A stretch of DNA of 35,741 nucleotides from the NCBI GenBank assembly GCA_964570525.1, contig CAZMYO010000009.1, positions 1 through 35,741 of the forward strand, given 5' to 3'. The translations under genes were made by a program, and so were the position numbers. The stretch is from CAZMYO01 sp964570525. Lineage in GTDB: Bacteria; Patescibacteriota; Patescibacteriia; Magasanikbacterales; GWA2-37-8. This document shows, piece by piece, positions 13,725 through 23,448 of this stretch. The stretch's first letter is position 1; each line of letters begins with the position of its first letter. The notes under the pieces are model-generated. The model did not search any database. It was given only the letters and a program-made list of their open reading frames with translations, and was not told the origin of the DNA.

Positions 13725-14648
13725 ATGAATCTTTATAATCCCGATTATCTCAAACACCTGTGCGGCAAATACGGTCTGGCTCCCTCCAAACGATATGGCC
13801 AAAATTTTCTAATTGACCCGGCTATTGTAGAAAATATTGTGGCGAGAGCGGGTCTCAAGAGCGAAGACGTAGTTATAGAAGTTGGCCCGGGTTTTGGCGT
13901 GCTTACGTTCGCTCTAGCGGAAAAAGTCAAACAGGTAATCTCCTTTGAAATCGAGAAAAAATTACAGCCGTACTGGTCCCGATTTTTGGCGAAAAACCGA
14001 GGATCCTCGATTTCCGACAAGGCGGAAATCGGGAGTAATATAGAGATAGTGTGGGGGAATGTGCTGAAGTCTTTTTTGTCATCCGGCTCGCTCGGGATGA
14101 CAGACAATTACAAAGTTGTCGCCAACCTTCCATATCAAATCACCTCGCCCGTCATCCGCCTTTTTTTGGAAGCGGAACACCCGCCCGAGAGCCTGGTTCT
14201 GATGGTGCAAAAGGAAGTGGCCGAACGTATTTGCGCGCCGCCAGGCGAGATGTCGGTTTTTGCGGTTTCGGTACAGTACTATGCCGACCCGGAGTATCTG
14301 TTCACCGTGCCGCGGTCGTCTTTTTGGCCGATCCCGCGTGTGGATTCGGCGGTGATTCGGCTGTCATTGCGAGCGCGCCTCATCGGCGCATCCGCCGGAG
14401 AGGCAGAGAGAACGACGCGACAAAGCAATTTTGAAAAACAATTTTTCCATATCGTCAAAGCCGGCTTTGCTAACCGAAGAAAATTACTTAGCAAGAATTT
14501 AGAACCAGTTGTCGGCAAAAATAATAAAGAAAAACTCAAAAAAATATTTGCCGATCTTGGCTTTGGTCCAAACACTCGCGCCCAGGAATTATCGGTGGAG
14601 CAATGGAAAAAATTAGGTCAACTGTTTTATCCACTTACTTGTCCCTAG
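13725..14648 (+). CDS. rsmA: 16S rRNA dimethyladenosine transferase RsmA/KsgA
   Basis: A 307-residue methyltransferase that dimethylates two adjacent adenosines near the 3' end of 16S rRNA late in small-subunit assembly. Seen motifs: 'KRYGQNFLID' (about 22-31), the SAM-binding 'VVIEVGPGFGVLTFALAE' (about 49-66), the catalytic 'NLPYQITSPVIR' (about 132-143), and 'WPIPRVDSAVIRL' followed by 'GFANRRKLLSKNL'. Three repeat-derived inserts lie in loops: residues about 91-104, 118-126 and 213-236. The catalytic motifs are intact, so it is probably functional. It starts 1 base after the DUF4015 stop and closes the operon. Confidence 0.95.
   Translation: MNLYNPDYLKHLCGKYGLAPSKRYGQNFLIDPAIVENIVARAGLKSEDVVIEVGPGFGVLTFALAEKVKQVISFEIEKKLQPYWSRFLAKNRGSSISDKAEIGSNIEIVWGNVLKSFLSSGSLGMTDNYKVVANLPYQITSPVIRLFLEAEHPPESLVLMVQKEVAERICAPPGEMSVFAVSVQYYADPEYLFTVPRSSFWPIPRVDSAVIRLSLRARLIGASAGEAERTTRQSNFEKQFFHIVKAGFANRRKLLSKNLEPVVGKNNKEKLKKIFADLGFGPNTRAQELSVEQWKKLGQLFYPLTCP
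13997..14035. repeat. Palindromic repeat 1 in rsmA
   Basis: A compound palindrome: CGAGGATCCTCG, then GATTTCCG / CGGAAATC. It encodes NRGSSISDKAEIGS. A similar GATCGAGGATTCCG-type stretch lies in the ligase-like gene near 4725-4750. Confidence 0.6.
14077..14102. repeat. Palindromic repeat 2 in rsmA
   Basis: TGTCATCC ... GGGATGACA, a 26-bp minimal form of the TGTCAT...ATGACA family, encoding LSSGSLGMT just before the catalytic motif region. Confidence 0.75.
14362..14430. repeat. Palindromic repeat 3 in rsmA (partial)
   Basis: It begins TGTCATTGCGAGCGCG and ends GACAAAGCAATT, the left half of the TGTCATTGCGAG family without its right end. It encodes LSLRARLIGASAGEAERTTR, placed between the conserved 'VDSAVIR' strand and the C-terminal domain. 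Confidence 0.75.
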
Positions 14649-14654
14649 CCTTTG

Positions 14655-14663
14655 TGGTATAAT
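14655..14663 (+). promoter_or_regulatory. Extended -10 promoter for the secretion region
   Basis: TGG followed by a perfect TATAAT (14658-14663), 31 bases before the 14694 start codon. The -35 is poor (TTACTT-like at 17 bp), which is common with extended -10 promoters. Confidence 0.5.
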
Positions 14664-14693
14664 TAGAGAAGTCAGATTTCACGCTTCACTTTT

Positions 14694-15335
14694 ATGTCTG
14701 ACGAAAAAATTGCGGTATCGTCAAGCCCGGGCCTTTCCAAAGAACAGAAGGTCGGTTTTATCTTGCTCTTAATTTTTGCCGTCATTAGTGTTTCGTTGGG
14801 GATACTTCAGATCAGAAATACTCTCTATGGTCCGTTTGCTCTTAACAAACGAGTGCCGGTCTCCGTGAAAGATGAAGTGAACAGCATTGACGCGCTCCGT
14901 TATCGCGATACCGATAACGATGGGTTAAATGATTTTGATGAATTGTATGTTTATGGCACGAGCCCATATCTTTTTGACACCTTCTCTTACGGGATGAGCG
15001 ACAAAGAGGTGGTCGCAAAGAGCTTACCCCTTTGCCCCAAAGGCGATTGTGCCAGTGTCGTGAGCCCCACTTCCCCGACTACCGGAGGAGGACCAGCCAA
15101 TGTACTCGTTACTCAACCCAATCCGGGAACTCCTCCACCCGACCTGGCCCAGGCGCTTCGGGATCCGGCGCAAATCAGGCAAATGCTTGGCGCCGCCGGA
15201 ATGGACAAAGCCATTTTAAATAAAATTAGCGATGCCGAGCTTGCCAAAATGGTAAATGACATTTTGAATTCATCAAGCACTTTAGGCAATTTGCCAAATC
15301 TCGGTGGGTTTTCTGCTACCGGAACGAGGAAATAG
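14694..15335 (+). CDS. Membrane-anchored protein with a thrombospondin type 3-like calcium motif
   Basis: A 213-residue protein. One transmembrane helix (about residues 22-41) follows a short cytoplasmic N-terminus. Outside lies 'RDTDNDGLNDFDELYVYGTSPYLFDT' (about 68-95), the D-x-D-x-D-G-x-x-D calcium-binding repeat with the usual 'GTdP..xDTD' continuation. A Pro/Thr-rich linker (about 123-150) and a helical C-terminus ('LRDPAQIRQMLGAAGMDKAIL') complete it. It starts just before the giant exported protein and likely belongs to the same envelope machinery. The exact role is not known; a stalk or adaptor is possible. Confidence 0.75.
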   Translation: MSDEKIAVSSSPGLSKEQKVGFILLLIFAVISVSLGILQIRNTLYGPFALNKRVPVSVKDEVNSIDALRYRDTDNDGLNDFDELYVYGTSPYLFDTFSYGMSDKEVVAKSLPLCPKGDCASVVSPTSPTTGGGPANVLVTQPNPGTPPPDLAQALRDPAQIRQMLGAAGMDKAILNKISDAELAKMVNDILNSSSTLGNLPNLGGFSATGTRK

Positions 15336-15344
15336 TTTTGATCT

Positions 15345-18300
15345 ATGTCCGATAAATTTAAAAAATTTAGTTTAGCCGCAACTCTCCTGATTTTTATTTT
15401 TACCAGCTCAGCCGGATCTTTCCTCCTGCCTCAACCAGCCAACGCGCAGGTAACAATAATCGGCGATGTCCAGCGTACTGCCCAAAAGGTGATTGACGTA
15501 ATTTTTGATTTTCTAAAGGTGGTAGTGCTGAACGCCGTTATCCGCGTGGTGGCCTATGGCATGCGGAAAATTGCCTATGATTCAGCGGTGTGGCTGGCTT
15601 CCGGGGGCAAAGGGCAAGGTGCTTTCGCGCATACCAAAGATTTTGGCAAATATTTGGAGAGTGTTGGCGACGAAGCGGTCGGCGCGGGCATCGAAGAATT
15701 GGGCAAGCCTTACGGTCTCAATTTGTGTAAAATTCCCGACATCAAGGTTGACCTCAATATGCGCATCGGTTTGCGTCTGGACTTGGCCGCCCCCGACGCG
15801 AAAAATCAGCCCAAACCCAATTGCAGTCTGTCGGAATTCAAGAAAAATTGGCTGGAAGGAGATGCCTGGAAAAGCCAATACAGCGGTGAGGCTTTAGCCA
15901 AAAGATTCAACGCCTCTCTTACGGTAGACGACAGCGACCTTGGCATTCAGCTGGCCGCTAAAGAGAAAATAAACGATAAGGTCACTTCTCAAAAAGCAGG
16001 CGCCTCTTTACAGCGCCAAGAAGGCGCTGGTTTTATCGGCAAGAGTACCCTGGTTTCCGGGCAGATTCAGACTCCGGCCGCGCTTCAAGCGGAAGGATTT
16101 AAAGCAATCACGCCAGATAAACAGCAAGCTAAAGACGAGGCGCAACTAGCCGCTCTTTTAAGCAACGGCGATATTAAGGTAATCCCTACCGCCTTGGGCA
16201 TATTTCTGAACACTCTTCTCGGCACCGTGGCTAAAAATTTTCAAGAGAAAGGGATATTGCCCTTTGGTATCGGCTGTATTAACGTTTTAGGAAATAACGT
16301 CGGAACGGAATGCGCGAATAGCGCCGGTCAATTTGCCGATAGCGGAATTGTTGGAGGACGCCGCGCCGCGCAGGAACTCTTCAGTGACTTCTTAACCGTT
16401 ACCATAAAGAGCGATGAAAATTATGATATTTTGGGAGACCTTGGCAATTGCGAGGGCAACGGCGTGTATAATTGCCGCGCGGATAGTGGTTTAATCGATG
16501 CCATTCAGGAAAGTAATTCGGGAAACCCGTTTACCATTGGGGAAGCGCTCGCTAAAGGCTGGCTGCACCCGGATTGGAAACTGATCCCTCCCAGCCGAGT
16601 GGAAAATTCCGATTTAAAGAATTTTTGTACGCGGGCTTATTGCTATTCCAACTTGAAAGTTCTTCGCCAATTGAGCATCTTGCCCATTGGTTTTGAAATC
16701 GCGGCCGAAAATAGCGACCCGGATAAACCTTCGACGCTGAAGCAAGTAGTAGACGGGTTTAACGATTGTGATTATATAAAAGATCAGCTCGGCAATGTGG
16801 TTGGAATAACTTATGACCGAATTAACAAACCATTTTGCCACCTGGTGGACCCTAGCTGGGTAGTGAAGGTTCCGTCGACACGCTGTAACGCCAAAGTTTT
16901 TGGCCCGACGCCCTTAAGCTCCGGCGTGCCCGATCGCTTGCAAGAGTGCGCTGATTTACAAAGTTGCATTGCCTTTAATAAAGACGGCACGTGCCAAAGT
17001 TACGCTTATTGCACCCGAGAGAAGAATACCTGGCGTTTTGACGCCGATAAATGCGACGCGCAATTTGCGACCTGCCGTTCTTTTCGTGATGCTACCGGTA
17101 AAGATGTGGCATACCTCTACCGTACGCTTGATACCGGTTCTTGCAATCAAGACAATGTCGGTTGCCAGGCTTACAGCCTAAATCAAGATGCCGCCGGCAA
17201 GTGGTTGCCCGTTACCGCTCCAGTGACGCCCGGTTTTGAAAACAGCGGTATCCATTTTAACAACAAAGTTTCTTCTTCCTGCGGCGCCAACTCGGCTGGC
17301 TGCAGCGCTTTTCAGGTAGCTTCGGCCGCTAATGAGCTGCTCTATCTGCGCCAAGCGCCGGCATATCTTAAATGCTATGACAGTAATCCGGAGACGAAGG
17401 CGGTAGATTGGCCGGAAAACACGGCCGATCTTGCCAAACTGCAACCCAAGCCAGAATGCAAGAACTACGCGGGAGCTTGCATACCAGATGAAGTGCAGTG
17501 TAATTGGTATACGCCCGTTTCTGGCGGCGGCGTCACGCGCATCCCCGGGCGTTATAAGCCAGCCGATCAAACCTCCTCAAACGATCAGTGCGCCGCCAAA
17601 TGCGTGGGTTATGCCGCCTACCGAGAAATGCCGAGTAATTATGGGAACGGGCAAAATTTGGCTTATATAATTCCATCCTCTGGCGCGTCCTGCAGCGCGG
17701 GGGCGGAAGGGTGCAGTAGTTTTACCAACTTGAGCACGGCCACCGGCGGAGTGGAGCAGGTTGAGCATTATTCTTACCTGCGCGCGTGCGTTACTCCCGA
17801 GCGTGATAAAGGCAAGAATTTTGTTACCTATGAAGGCTCCAAGATCGGCGGGTATCAACTAAAGACGTACCGGTTGGTAGAAAATAACGATCCGAATAAC
17901 GGCCCAGTTGGCGCGCCGAAATATTTTTATAAGACTGATGAAGATTTGAAGCGTTTTAACGACGATTGCAGTGAGACTCGTTACAAAGCCGGTACCGCCT
18001 CCTTGGATTGCCGGCAATTTAACGATGAACAAGGACGCGTTTATTATCGCTTGCTCGCGCAAACGATTCCGGTCGCCGAATCTTGCACGCCGTATCGCCT
18101 AAATTCCACCGAACTTTATCCCGTAAAATCCATCGCAGATAAAGATAGTTGCGATAAGCGTAATGGCCTATGGCAAAACGATCAGTGTCAGGTTTGTTTC
18201 CAAAATGGTGAATATAGAGATGGTTTCTGTTTCTATTCCGGACTGCCGGATGGCGTAGCAAACAGCGCCGGCGCCAGCCGCTCTTGTTCGGCTGGTGTTG

Positions 18301-21300
18301 ATACCTGCCGCGCCTACAAAGGCAACGCCGGCAACAACATCAAAGAACTTTTTAACGATACTTTTGAAGGCGCGGTTTCCCCCGTGATAGCTCTAAAAAA
18401 TTGGGAGCCGATTTCGGCTGTTCTCTCTCCCGAGTCCACCCGCGTGGGTGAGCACTCCTTGGAATATACGGGAAACACGGCAGTCTTTAGAAATGTTTCT
18501 TCCACGCCCGGCAAAAGCTATGATCTTACCTTCTGGGCCAAAGGGTCTGGTCCCAATGTTCCTGTTAGTCTCACGAGCCTCAATCTCGACAAAAGCCTTA
18601 ATTTCAAGGGCAATTTTGGTACCGTGGGTGTCGGCGATGTTTGGAACTATTATCATCTCGGCCCAATTGAATTCGGCGGCACCAGCCAACTAGCCCAACT
18701 AATGTTCGATAATCCGGGCGGCGGCAAACTATACCTCGATAATGTTCGGCTGGTAGAAGTAGCAGACTTTATCTATCTCGTTAAAAAGAGTCTTTCGGTA
18801 GACCCGGTGTGCGACAGCACGCCGAACGACAATCTGCCGGGTGAAGCCTTGGGTTGTACGGCCTACAAAGATCCTGCTAATAACACTGTTTTCCTCAAGA
18901 ATTTCAGCTACCTCTGCCGCGCCGAGGCGGTGGGTTGTACCGCTCTGCAAGACACCAGAAATACCATTACCGATAATGGTCCGCGCGCCTACAGCGTTTG
19001 GCTGGCTGGCCCGGGCGGACAGAAAGTTACCAAGAAAGTTGGCAACGACAGTTATTCCTGCCAGGTTCCAACCGGCGCTTTGGGTTGTTACCAGGAAATT
19101 CTTGGGCACCAGGCCAGTGAAATTACCGCGGCTCTCGGCCCGGGCGCCATAACACCGTCAACGGTCTACATTCCCGAAGACACGCCAACTTCCACGCCCG
19201 TGTATCTTGTAGCCGATAAGGCGGCTACCTGCAATCAGGTGGATGTGGGCTGCAGTTACGCCGGCCTCGAGAATAAGGTTGCCAACACTTCGGTGTTTAA
19301 AACCGTCCTGATTAAAAATAATCCGGATGATCCCAATTATTCCAAAACCCTGTGTACCAAGGAGGCGGTTGGTTGCAACAGTTATTCCGATGGACCCAGT
19401 ACCGTGTACTTTAAAGACCCGGCGGTGGTGGGGCAGAAGATTTGTTCTTATAAACCCAAGGTCAGCTACCAGGGCAACGACAATGCCAGCGGCTGGTTCT
19501 GGAAGGGTGTTGGTGTTTGCAAAAACGCCAAGTTTTGTAGCCAAGACGCCGAATGTGGTGAAGGCGACAAATGCGATGGCATTGGCAACCAGCCCTGCTA
19601 CCCCGATTATATCCAATCCGGATCAGCATTTGGCCTGTGGTCTTATGGAAACGTTGACAAGTATCAGAATTTCGCTGGCGAATGTCCGCGCGAACAAAAT
19701 AGATGCACTGAATTTATTGATCACAACGACAAAGATCGCGACGGCAACGATCAAGCCTATTACCTTATCAACAATGATCGGCTAAGTGGCGGCGATTGTA
19801 ACGGAAAAGTTGGTCAAAAAGACGGCTGCGCGCTGTTGGATCAAACCGATACTCCCAACAAATCGGCCAACACCGCCGCTACCTATGATGAAAGCGCGAA
19901 GCAGAATGGCGGCCTGGTGGCGCCTTCGTCGACGAACAAAAACGACGCCAACAGAATAGTGAAAGTAAAACGCGACCGCGCCTGCGGCGAGTGGCTGCAA
20001 TGCCGGTCATCACATCAGGAATGGGATGAAAAAAATAGTAAATGGAAAACCATCTGCGACATCATCGGGCGATGCGATAAATTTCCGGAGGTAAGCCAGG
20101 AAAATACCATCAGTAACTGCGCCAACTGGATTGATAACGCTTCGGAGTATAACGGGCAGGTTTTGACTCCGGAGATTTATGTAAATCGCGATATTTCTTG
20201 GAAGGGGAGGGATTTTGACGGCTTCTCTATTCCGGGTACATATCCGGTGGAAGAGCTGTCCCAAGTTAATATCAATGCGGCCTCTTCGGATTGGCGGTTG
20301 GTGAAACCAATTCCGTGCGGCGTCGGGCCTAATTGTATTAAAGGCGCAAGCCAGTACAGCACTGCCTGCGCGGTTAAACCATCTGTCCAACCCTGTGGCA
20401 GGAATAATGCCGGTTCGTGCGTGAACGGAGTTTGTATGCAAACTATCACCGGCCGCTTTCAAGACATCGCAGCTAACGCGCCCAAGCAAATTTGCCGCGC
20501 TTATCCCGAGAACAACTCTCCTTTCCCCAACACCACGGTCGTTTCAAGCGCCTCCCAACCTTTCTCCAATGCTAATCTGTGTGAAGAGGCGAATGGTTCC
20601 ACCTCTGACGCGGTCCTGGCGAACGCCTGTGAGTGTGACTACACCAAAGTTAATTATGGTGACACCATCACCAAGTACTGGAATTACATACGGCCAAATG
20701 GCGTGCCCGCGGTAAAAGACAATAATGGTCTGGATACTACGGCCGGCAATATTCCCGACGGCGTTTGCCAGGGCGGTTCCAAAAATGGCTGGAGTTGCTC
20801 TGATGACAGCCAGTGCGGCCGAATGGTAAATAATCAATTTATCACCGATGGCATCTGCCAACGAAAGAAAAAAGAAAACAAGTTATTGGGCTGGCGCGGC
20901 TTCTGTTTGGAAGACGACTTGTCCAGAATCATAAATGCCGACCCAGATCAGCACCCCTGCTTGACCTGGTTGCCGGTGGATTATTTAAAGGGCGCGGCAG
21001 ATATCAACAATCAGCATGCCGAGGCTGGCTATGTTCCTCCCCCGGTTGGAGGCAGGTATTATTGCCTAGAAGGTAACGCGGGCGGTGGCGCTTTACCCTT
21101 TCCGCCCTCCGCTTATCCCCAAAACCACTACCTAAATGAATCTCGAAATCCATATCTTACCAGCAACAGTGGCTGTGGTAACGACACATACTGCAGAAGC
21201 CACGATGAAAATAATGGGGGTCAGTTTCGAACACAAACTTTTGACGTTGGAAACAGTACCATCAATTTAGTGCAGACCGATATTGAAAAAATAATATTCA

Positions 21301-23303
21301 CGGTCGCAAACGGCGCAAATGTTCATGGTGGGGGGGAAAACGCAGATCCGCTAAGAAATACGGTATTTGAGCTGTGGCCAAACGATCCTTCTACTGGCGT
21401 TCCACAGGCTCAATATACGGTAGAACCAAAAGGTTCTAATAAGCCGGGTCATGCCGCAACCGGAAAGTATTTAGGCAAGGATAATGAGTTTATTCTTATC
21501 TACGGAAGCGCGACCAAGAACGGCGATGAGAAAAATTTCTTGGTAGACGACCAAGGCAACGTCTGTAACCCGGCAATTAACGAGAACAAGGGTTGCAATG
21601 CGTTCAGTGGAAATGTTTTCAAACCGCGTGGTCTAACCACAAAAGCCGGCCAAACTAATTTGGACACTGAAGGTATTTGGGATCCAAGGGCCTATCCTAA
21701 CAGTGCCAAAGAGGACAGCACAGACAGCATTTGTCCTACTGGTAGCGGCAGCGACGGCAATTGGCATGCTATTCGTATTAAATTTGACTCCAAAAAAACT
21801 AAAAAATTTATTGGTTATGATATCGCCTATTGTGATAACTCCGATCTTCATGGTGATATTGAATATCAAATGACCTTTAAGCTTAGAGAATGGTGCCGCG
21901 GTATAGCCGACGCTACGATTAGTTATACTGATGATTTCATTCGTACTGTTCCTTGGACCAATCGTTTGTGGGTGGGAAACACTCCCCCCTATCAAATAAC
22001 GAATCTATATACTCGCGCTACTCCGGTTGCTCCCTTTGGCAGTCTCGGCTCCAATGACACGCCGGCCGCCAGTCCGATTTTCTTGTCACCGTTTTCCGTC
22101 ACCAAAGAGTGCCAGAAAATCGGCGGAAACACGGCGTGTTCTTACGCTCCCTCCATATCCACCCTTGAAAAAGCGCCGCAATTCGTTCCGGGGGCTCCCT
22201 TCAGTTGTCTATTCCCCGATGGTAGCCACGCACCAGGATGTACCCAGTCCGATGAACAAGGCAAGGAAGCAAATAGTCTTGCGACAGGAGTTGCGCCAGG
22301 CGGGAAAAAAGCCAGCGATCTCTTGGGCACAATCTTTGCCAGCGTCAGAAATGTTTTCGATTTTGATGCGATCAAAGGGTACCAACCAGGCAACAATTAT
22401 CCTAGCAAAACCGAATTCGGCGATTTTGGAAAAGGGGCATTCGCACAAAATCTGCCCAAACCACCGCTCGTGTTCCCGGTAGGTTCGTGCCTCGGTGACA
22501 AATGTTTTGAGAATAACAGTAAACAAGGAATCACGGTAAACGGACAAGTAAACGGAGACGTAAGATTTTATTCTAACACTGCTTCGGTGATATTGAAATT
22601 CTTCGCCTTCGCCGACGCCAACCAGATGCCATTACGTCAGCTGAAAGTGGATTGGGGAGATAATTACACGGGGGATTTTTCCGGTATCTATCGTAATCAT
22701 CGCGGTTTCGCAACATCTGTCTGTCAGCTTGATCCACAATCTAATGAAGGGTTAAAGAGATGCCAATCAACCCAGTTGAACGATCTGGCCTGCGGGGCAG
22801 ACGGCGATTGTCAGAAGCAGAACCCAAACAGCAAGTGCAGTCAGGATTTCCATAAATGTTTTATCACTAAGGTAATCAGTAACACCCCCTGCGTTTCAAA
22901 CGATGATTGTCAGGCCGTTGTGCCGTCCTGCGTCGCAGAAAGCCAAGCTCCGGACTTCGGACACATTGTCAATAAGACTTGCGACAATACTAGCTTTCAA
23001 TTTAATCATATTTATCAGTGCTTTAAAGATGACGTTAGTTTCGTAGATCCGAAAAAAAGTAATCCAGATTATATCCTTTCTAGATGCGGCCCCGGCTTCC
23101 CCGATGGTTGTTGTACCTGGCAACCCCGTGTTCAGGTGAAGGATAATTGGGGATGGTGCAATGGGACTTGTGAAGATGCAGACAGTCCGGGAGGCACAGG
23201 GTGTTATGATGCGAGCTGGAAGCAAGGAGGATTGGACGAGTGTAAAATAAATTCAGGCGCCTTCACCCGATTTAACGGACAAATTATTGTCGCACCTAAG
23301 TAG
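15345..23303 (+). CDS. Giant cysteine-rich exported protein of the secretion cluster
   Basis: A 2652-residue protein, about 22% of the window. A signal peptide ends near 'PANAQ' (about residue 35). The N-terminal part (about 38-145) includes 'AYDSAVWLASGGKGQGAFAHT' and 'LGKPYGLNLCKIPDIKVDL', a pattern I associate with proteins in patescibacterial type IV secretion loci. By hand count it has about 112 cysteines. From about residue 500 to 1450 a module recurs of the type C-x(4-8)-[VA]xGC-x-[AS]-[YFL] (e.g. SCNQDNVGCQAYS, LCRAEAVGCTALQ, LCTKEAVGCNSYS). About 1005-1150 resembles a carbohydrate-binding jelly-roll ('GKSYDLTFWAKGSG', 'LYLDNVRLVE'). Short CxxDxxC-type knots follow (e.g. 'CSQDAECGEGDKCDG'). 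The C-terminus has a PKD-like piece ('LKVDWGDN', 'FNHIYQC', 'VQVKDNWGWC'). Probably extracellular and disulfide-rich; a role in surface attachment is inferred. Confidence 0.85.
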   Translation: MSDKFKKFSLAATLLIFIFTSSAGSFLLPQPANAQVTIIGDVQRTAQKVIDVIFDFLKVVVLNAVIRVVAYGMRKIAYDSAVWLASGGKGQGAFAHTKDFGKYLESVGDEAVGAGIEELGKPYGLNLCKIPDIKVDLNMRIGLRLDLAAPDAKNQPKPNCSLSEFKKNWLEGDAWKSQYSGEALAKRFNASLTVDDSDLGIQLAAKEKINDKVTSQKAGASLQRQEGAGFIGKSTLVSGQIQTPAALQAEGFKAITPDKQQAKDEAQLAALLSNGDIKVIPTALGIFLNTLLGTVAKNFQEKGILPFGIGCINVLGNNVGTECANSAGQFADSGIVGGRRAAQELFSDFLTVTIKSDENYDILGDLGNCEGNGVYNCRADSGLIDAIQESNSGNPFTIGEALAKGWLHPDWKLIPPSRVENSDLKNFCTRAYCYSNLKVLRQLSILPIGFEIAAENSDPDKPSTLKQVVDGFNDCDYIKDQLGNVVGITYDRINKPFCHLVDPSWVVKVPSTRCNAKVFGPTPLSSGVPDRLQECADLQSCIAFNKDGTCQSYAYCTREKNTWRFDADKCDAQFATCRSFRDATGKDVAYLYRTLDTGSCNQDNVGCQAYSLNQDAAGKWLPVTAPVTPGFENSGIHFNNKVSSSCGANSAGCSAFQVASAANELLYLRQAPAYLKCYDSNPETKAVDWPENTADLAKLQPKPECKNYAGACIPDEVQCNWYTPVSGGGVTRIPGRYKPADQTSSNDQCAAKCVGYAAYREMPSNYGNGQNLAYIIPSSGASCSAGAEGCSSFTNLSTATGGVEQVEHYSYLRACVTPERDKGKNFVTYEGSKIGGYQLKTYRLVENNDPNNGPVGAPKYFYKTDEDLKRFNDDCSETRYKAGTASLDCRQFNDEQGRVYYRLLAQTIPVAESCTPYRLNSTELYPVKSIADKDSCDKRNGLWQNDQCQVCFQNGEYRDGFCFYSGLPDGVANSAGASRSCSAGVDTCRAYKGNAGNNIKELFNDTFEGAVSPVIALKNWEPISAVLSPESTRVGEHSLEYTGNTAVFRNVSSTPGKSYDLTFWAKGSGPNVPVSLTSLNLDKSLNFKGNFGTVGVGDVWNYYHLGPIEFGGTSQLAQLMFDNPGGGKLYLDNVRLVEVADFIYLVKKSLSVDPVCDSTPNDNLPGEALGCTAYKDPANNTVFLKNFSYLCRAEAVGCTALQDTRNTITDNGPRAYSVWLAGPGGQKVTKKVGNDSYSCQVPTGALGCYQEILGHQASEITAALGPGAITPSTVYIPEDTPTSTPVYLVADKAATCNQVDVGCSYAGLENKVANTSVFKTVLIKNNPDDPNYSKTLCTKEAVGCNSYSDGPSTVYFKDPAVVGQKICSYKPKVSYQGNDNASGWFWKGVGVCKNAKFCSQDAECGEGDKCDGIGNQPCYPDYIQSGSAFGLWSYGNVDKYQNFAGECPREQNRCTEFIDHNDKDRDGNDQAYYLINNDRLSGGDCNGKVGQKDGCALLDQTDTPNKSANTAATYDESAKQNGGLVAPSSTNKNDANRIVKVKRDRACGEWLQCRSSHQEWDEKNSKWKTICDIIGRCDKFPEVSQENTISNCANWIDNASEYNGQVLTPEIYVNRDISWKGRDFDGFSIPGTYPVEELSQVNINAASSDWRLVKPIPCGVGPNCIKGASQYSTACAVKPSVQPCGRNNAGSCVNGVCMQTITGRFQDIAANAPKQICRAYPENNSPFPNTTVVSSASQPFSNANLCEEANGSTSDAVLANACECDYTKVNYGDTITKYWNYIRPNGVPAVKDNNGLDTTAGNIPDGVCQGGSKNGWSCSDDSQCGRMVNNQFITDGICQRKKKENKLLGWRGFCLEDDLSRIINADPDQHPCLTWLPVDYLKGAADINNQHAEAGYVPPPVGGRYYCLEGNAGGGALPFPPSAYPQNHYLNESRNPYLTSNSGCGNDTYCRSHDENNGGQFRTQTFDVGNSTINLVQTDIEKIIFTVANGANVHGGGENADPLRNTVFELWPNDPSTGVPQAQYTVEPKGSNKPGHAATGKYLGKDNEFILIYGSATKNGDEKNFLVDDQGNVCNPAINENKGCNAFSGNVFKPRGLTTKAGQTNLDTEGIWDPRAYPNSAKEDSTDSICPTGSGSDGNWHAIRIKFDSKKTKKFIGYDIAYCDNSDLHGDIEYQMTFKLREWCRGIADATISYTDDFIRTVPWTNRLWVGNTPPYQITNLYTRATPVAPFGSLGSNDTPAASPIFLSPFSVTKECQKIGGNTACSYAPSISTLEKAPQFVPGAPFSCLFPDGSHAPGCTQSDEQGKEANSLATGVAPGGKKASDLLGTIFASVRNVFDFDAIKGYQPGNNYPSKTEFGDFGKGAFAQNLPKPPLVFPVGSCLGDKCFENNSKQGITVNGQVNGDVRFYSNTASVILKFFAFADANQMPLRQLKVDWGDNYTGDFSGIYRNHRGFATSVCQLDPQSNEGLKRCQSTQLNDLACGADGDCQKQNPNSKCSQDFHKCFITKVISNTPCVSNDDCQAVVPSCVAESQAPDFGHIVNKTCDNTSFQFNHIYQCFKDDVSFVDPKKSNPDYILSRCGPGFPDGCCTWQPRVQVKDNWGWCNGTCEDADSPGGTGCYDASWKQGGLDECKINSGAFTRFNGQIIVAPK

Positions 23304-23325
23304 TTTCTAGTTTCTTAGAATAAAC

Positions 23326-23357
23326 AAAAATTCCCTCGCCTGGGCGGGGGAATTTTT
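23326..23357. terminator. Bidirectional intrinsic terminator
   Basis: AAAAATTCCC pairs with GGGAATTTTT around an inner CGCC / GGCG stem. A and T runs flank both sides, so it can stop the giant gene (+) and transcripts from the minus-strand lipoprotein genes. Confidence 0.85.
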
Positions 23358-23400
23358 GATCTTCTCAAAAGACAATCCAATTATCTATTAAGAAGGGAGG

Positions 23401-23436
23401 GCCACGCGAGTTGTTTTAAACAACAACTCGCGTGGC
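23401..23436 (-). terminator. Perfect 15-bp hairpin after the 23449 lipoprotein gene
   Basis: GCCACGCGAGTTGTT and its exact complement with a 6-base loop (23416-23421), 12 bases after the minus-strand stop codon. There is no T run on either side. It may act as an RNA-end stabiliser, a terminator helped by the one 45 bases further on, or a protein-binding palindrome. Confidence 0.6.
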
Positions 23437-23448
23437 AAGTGGAATTGT

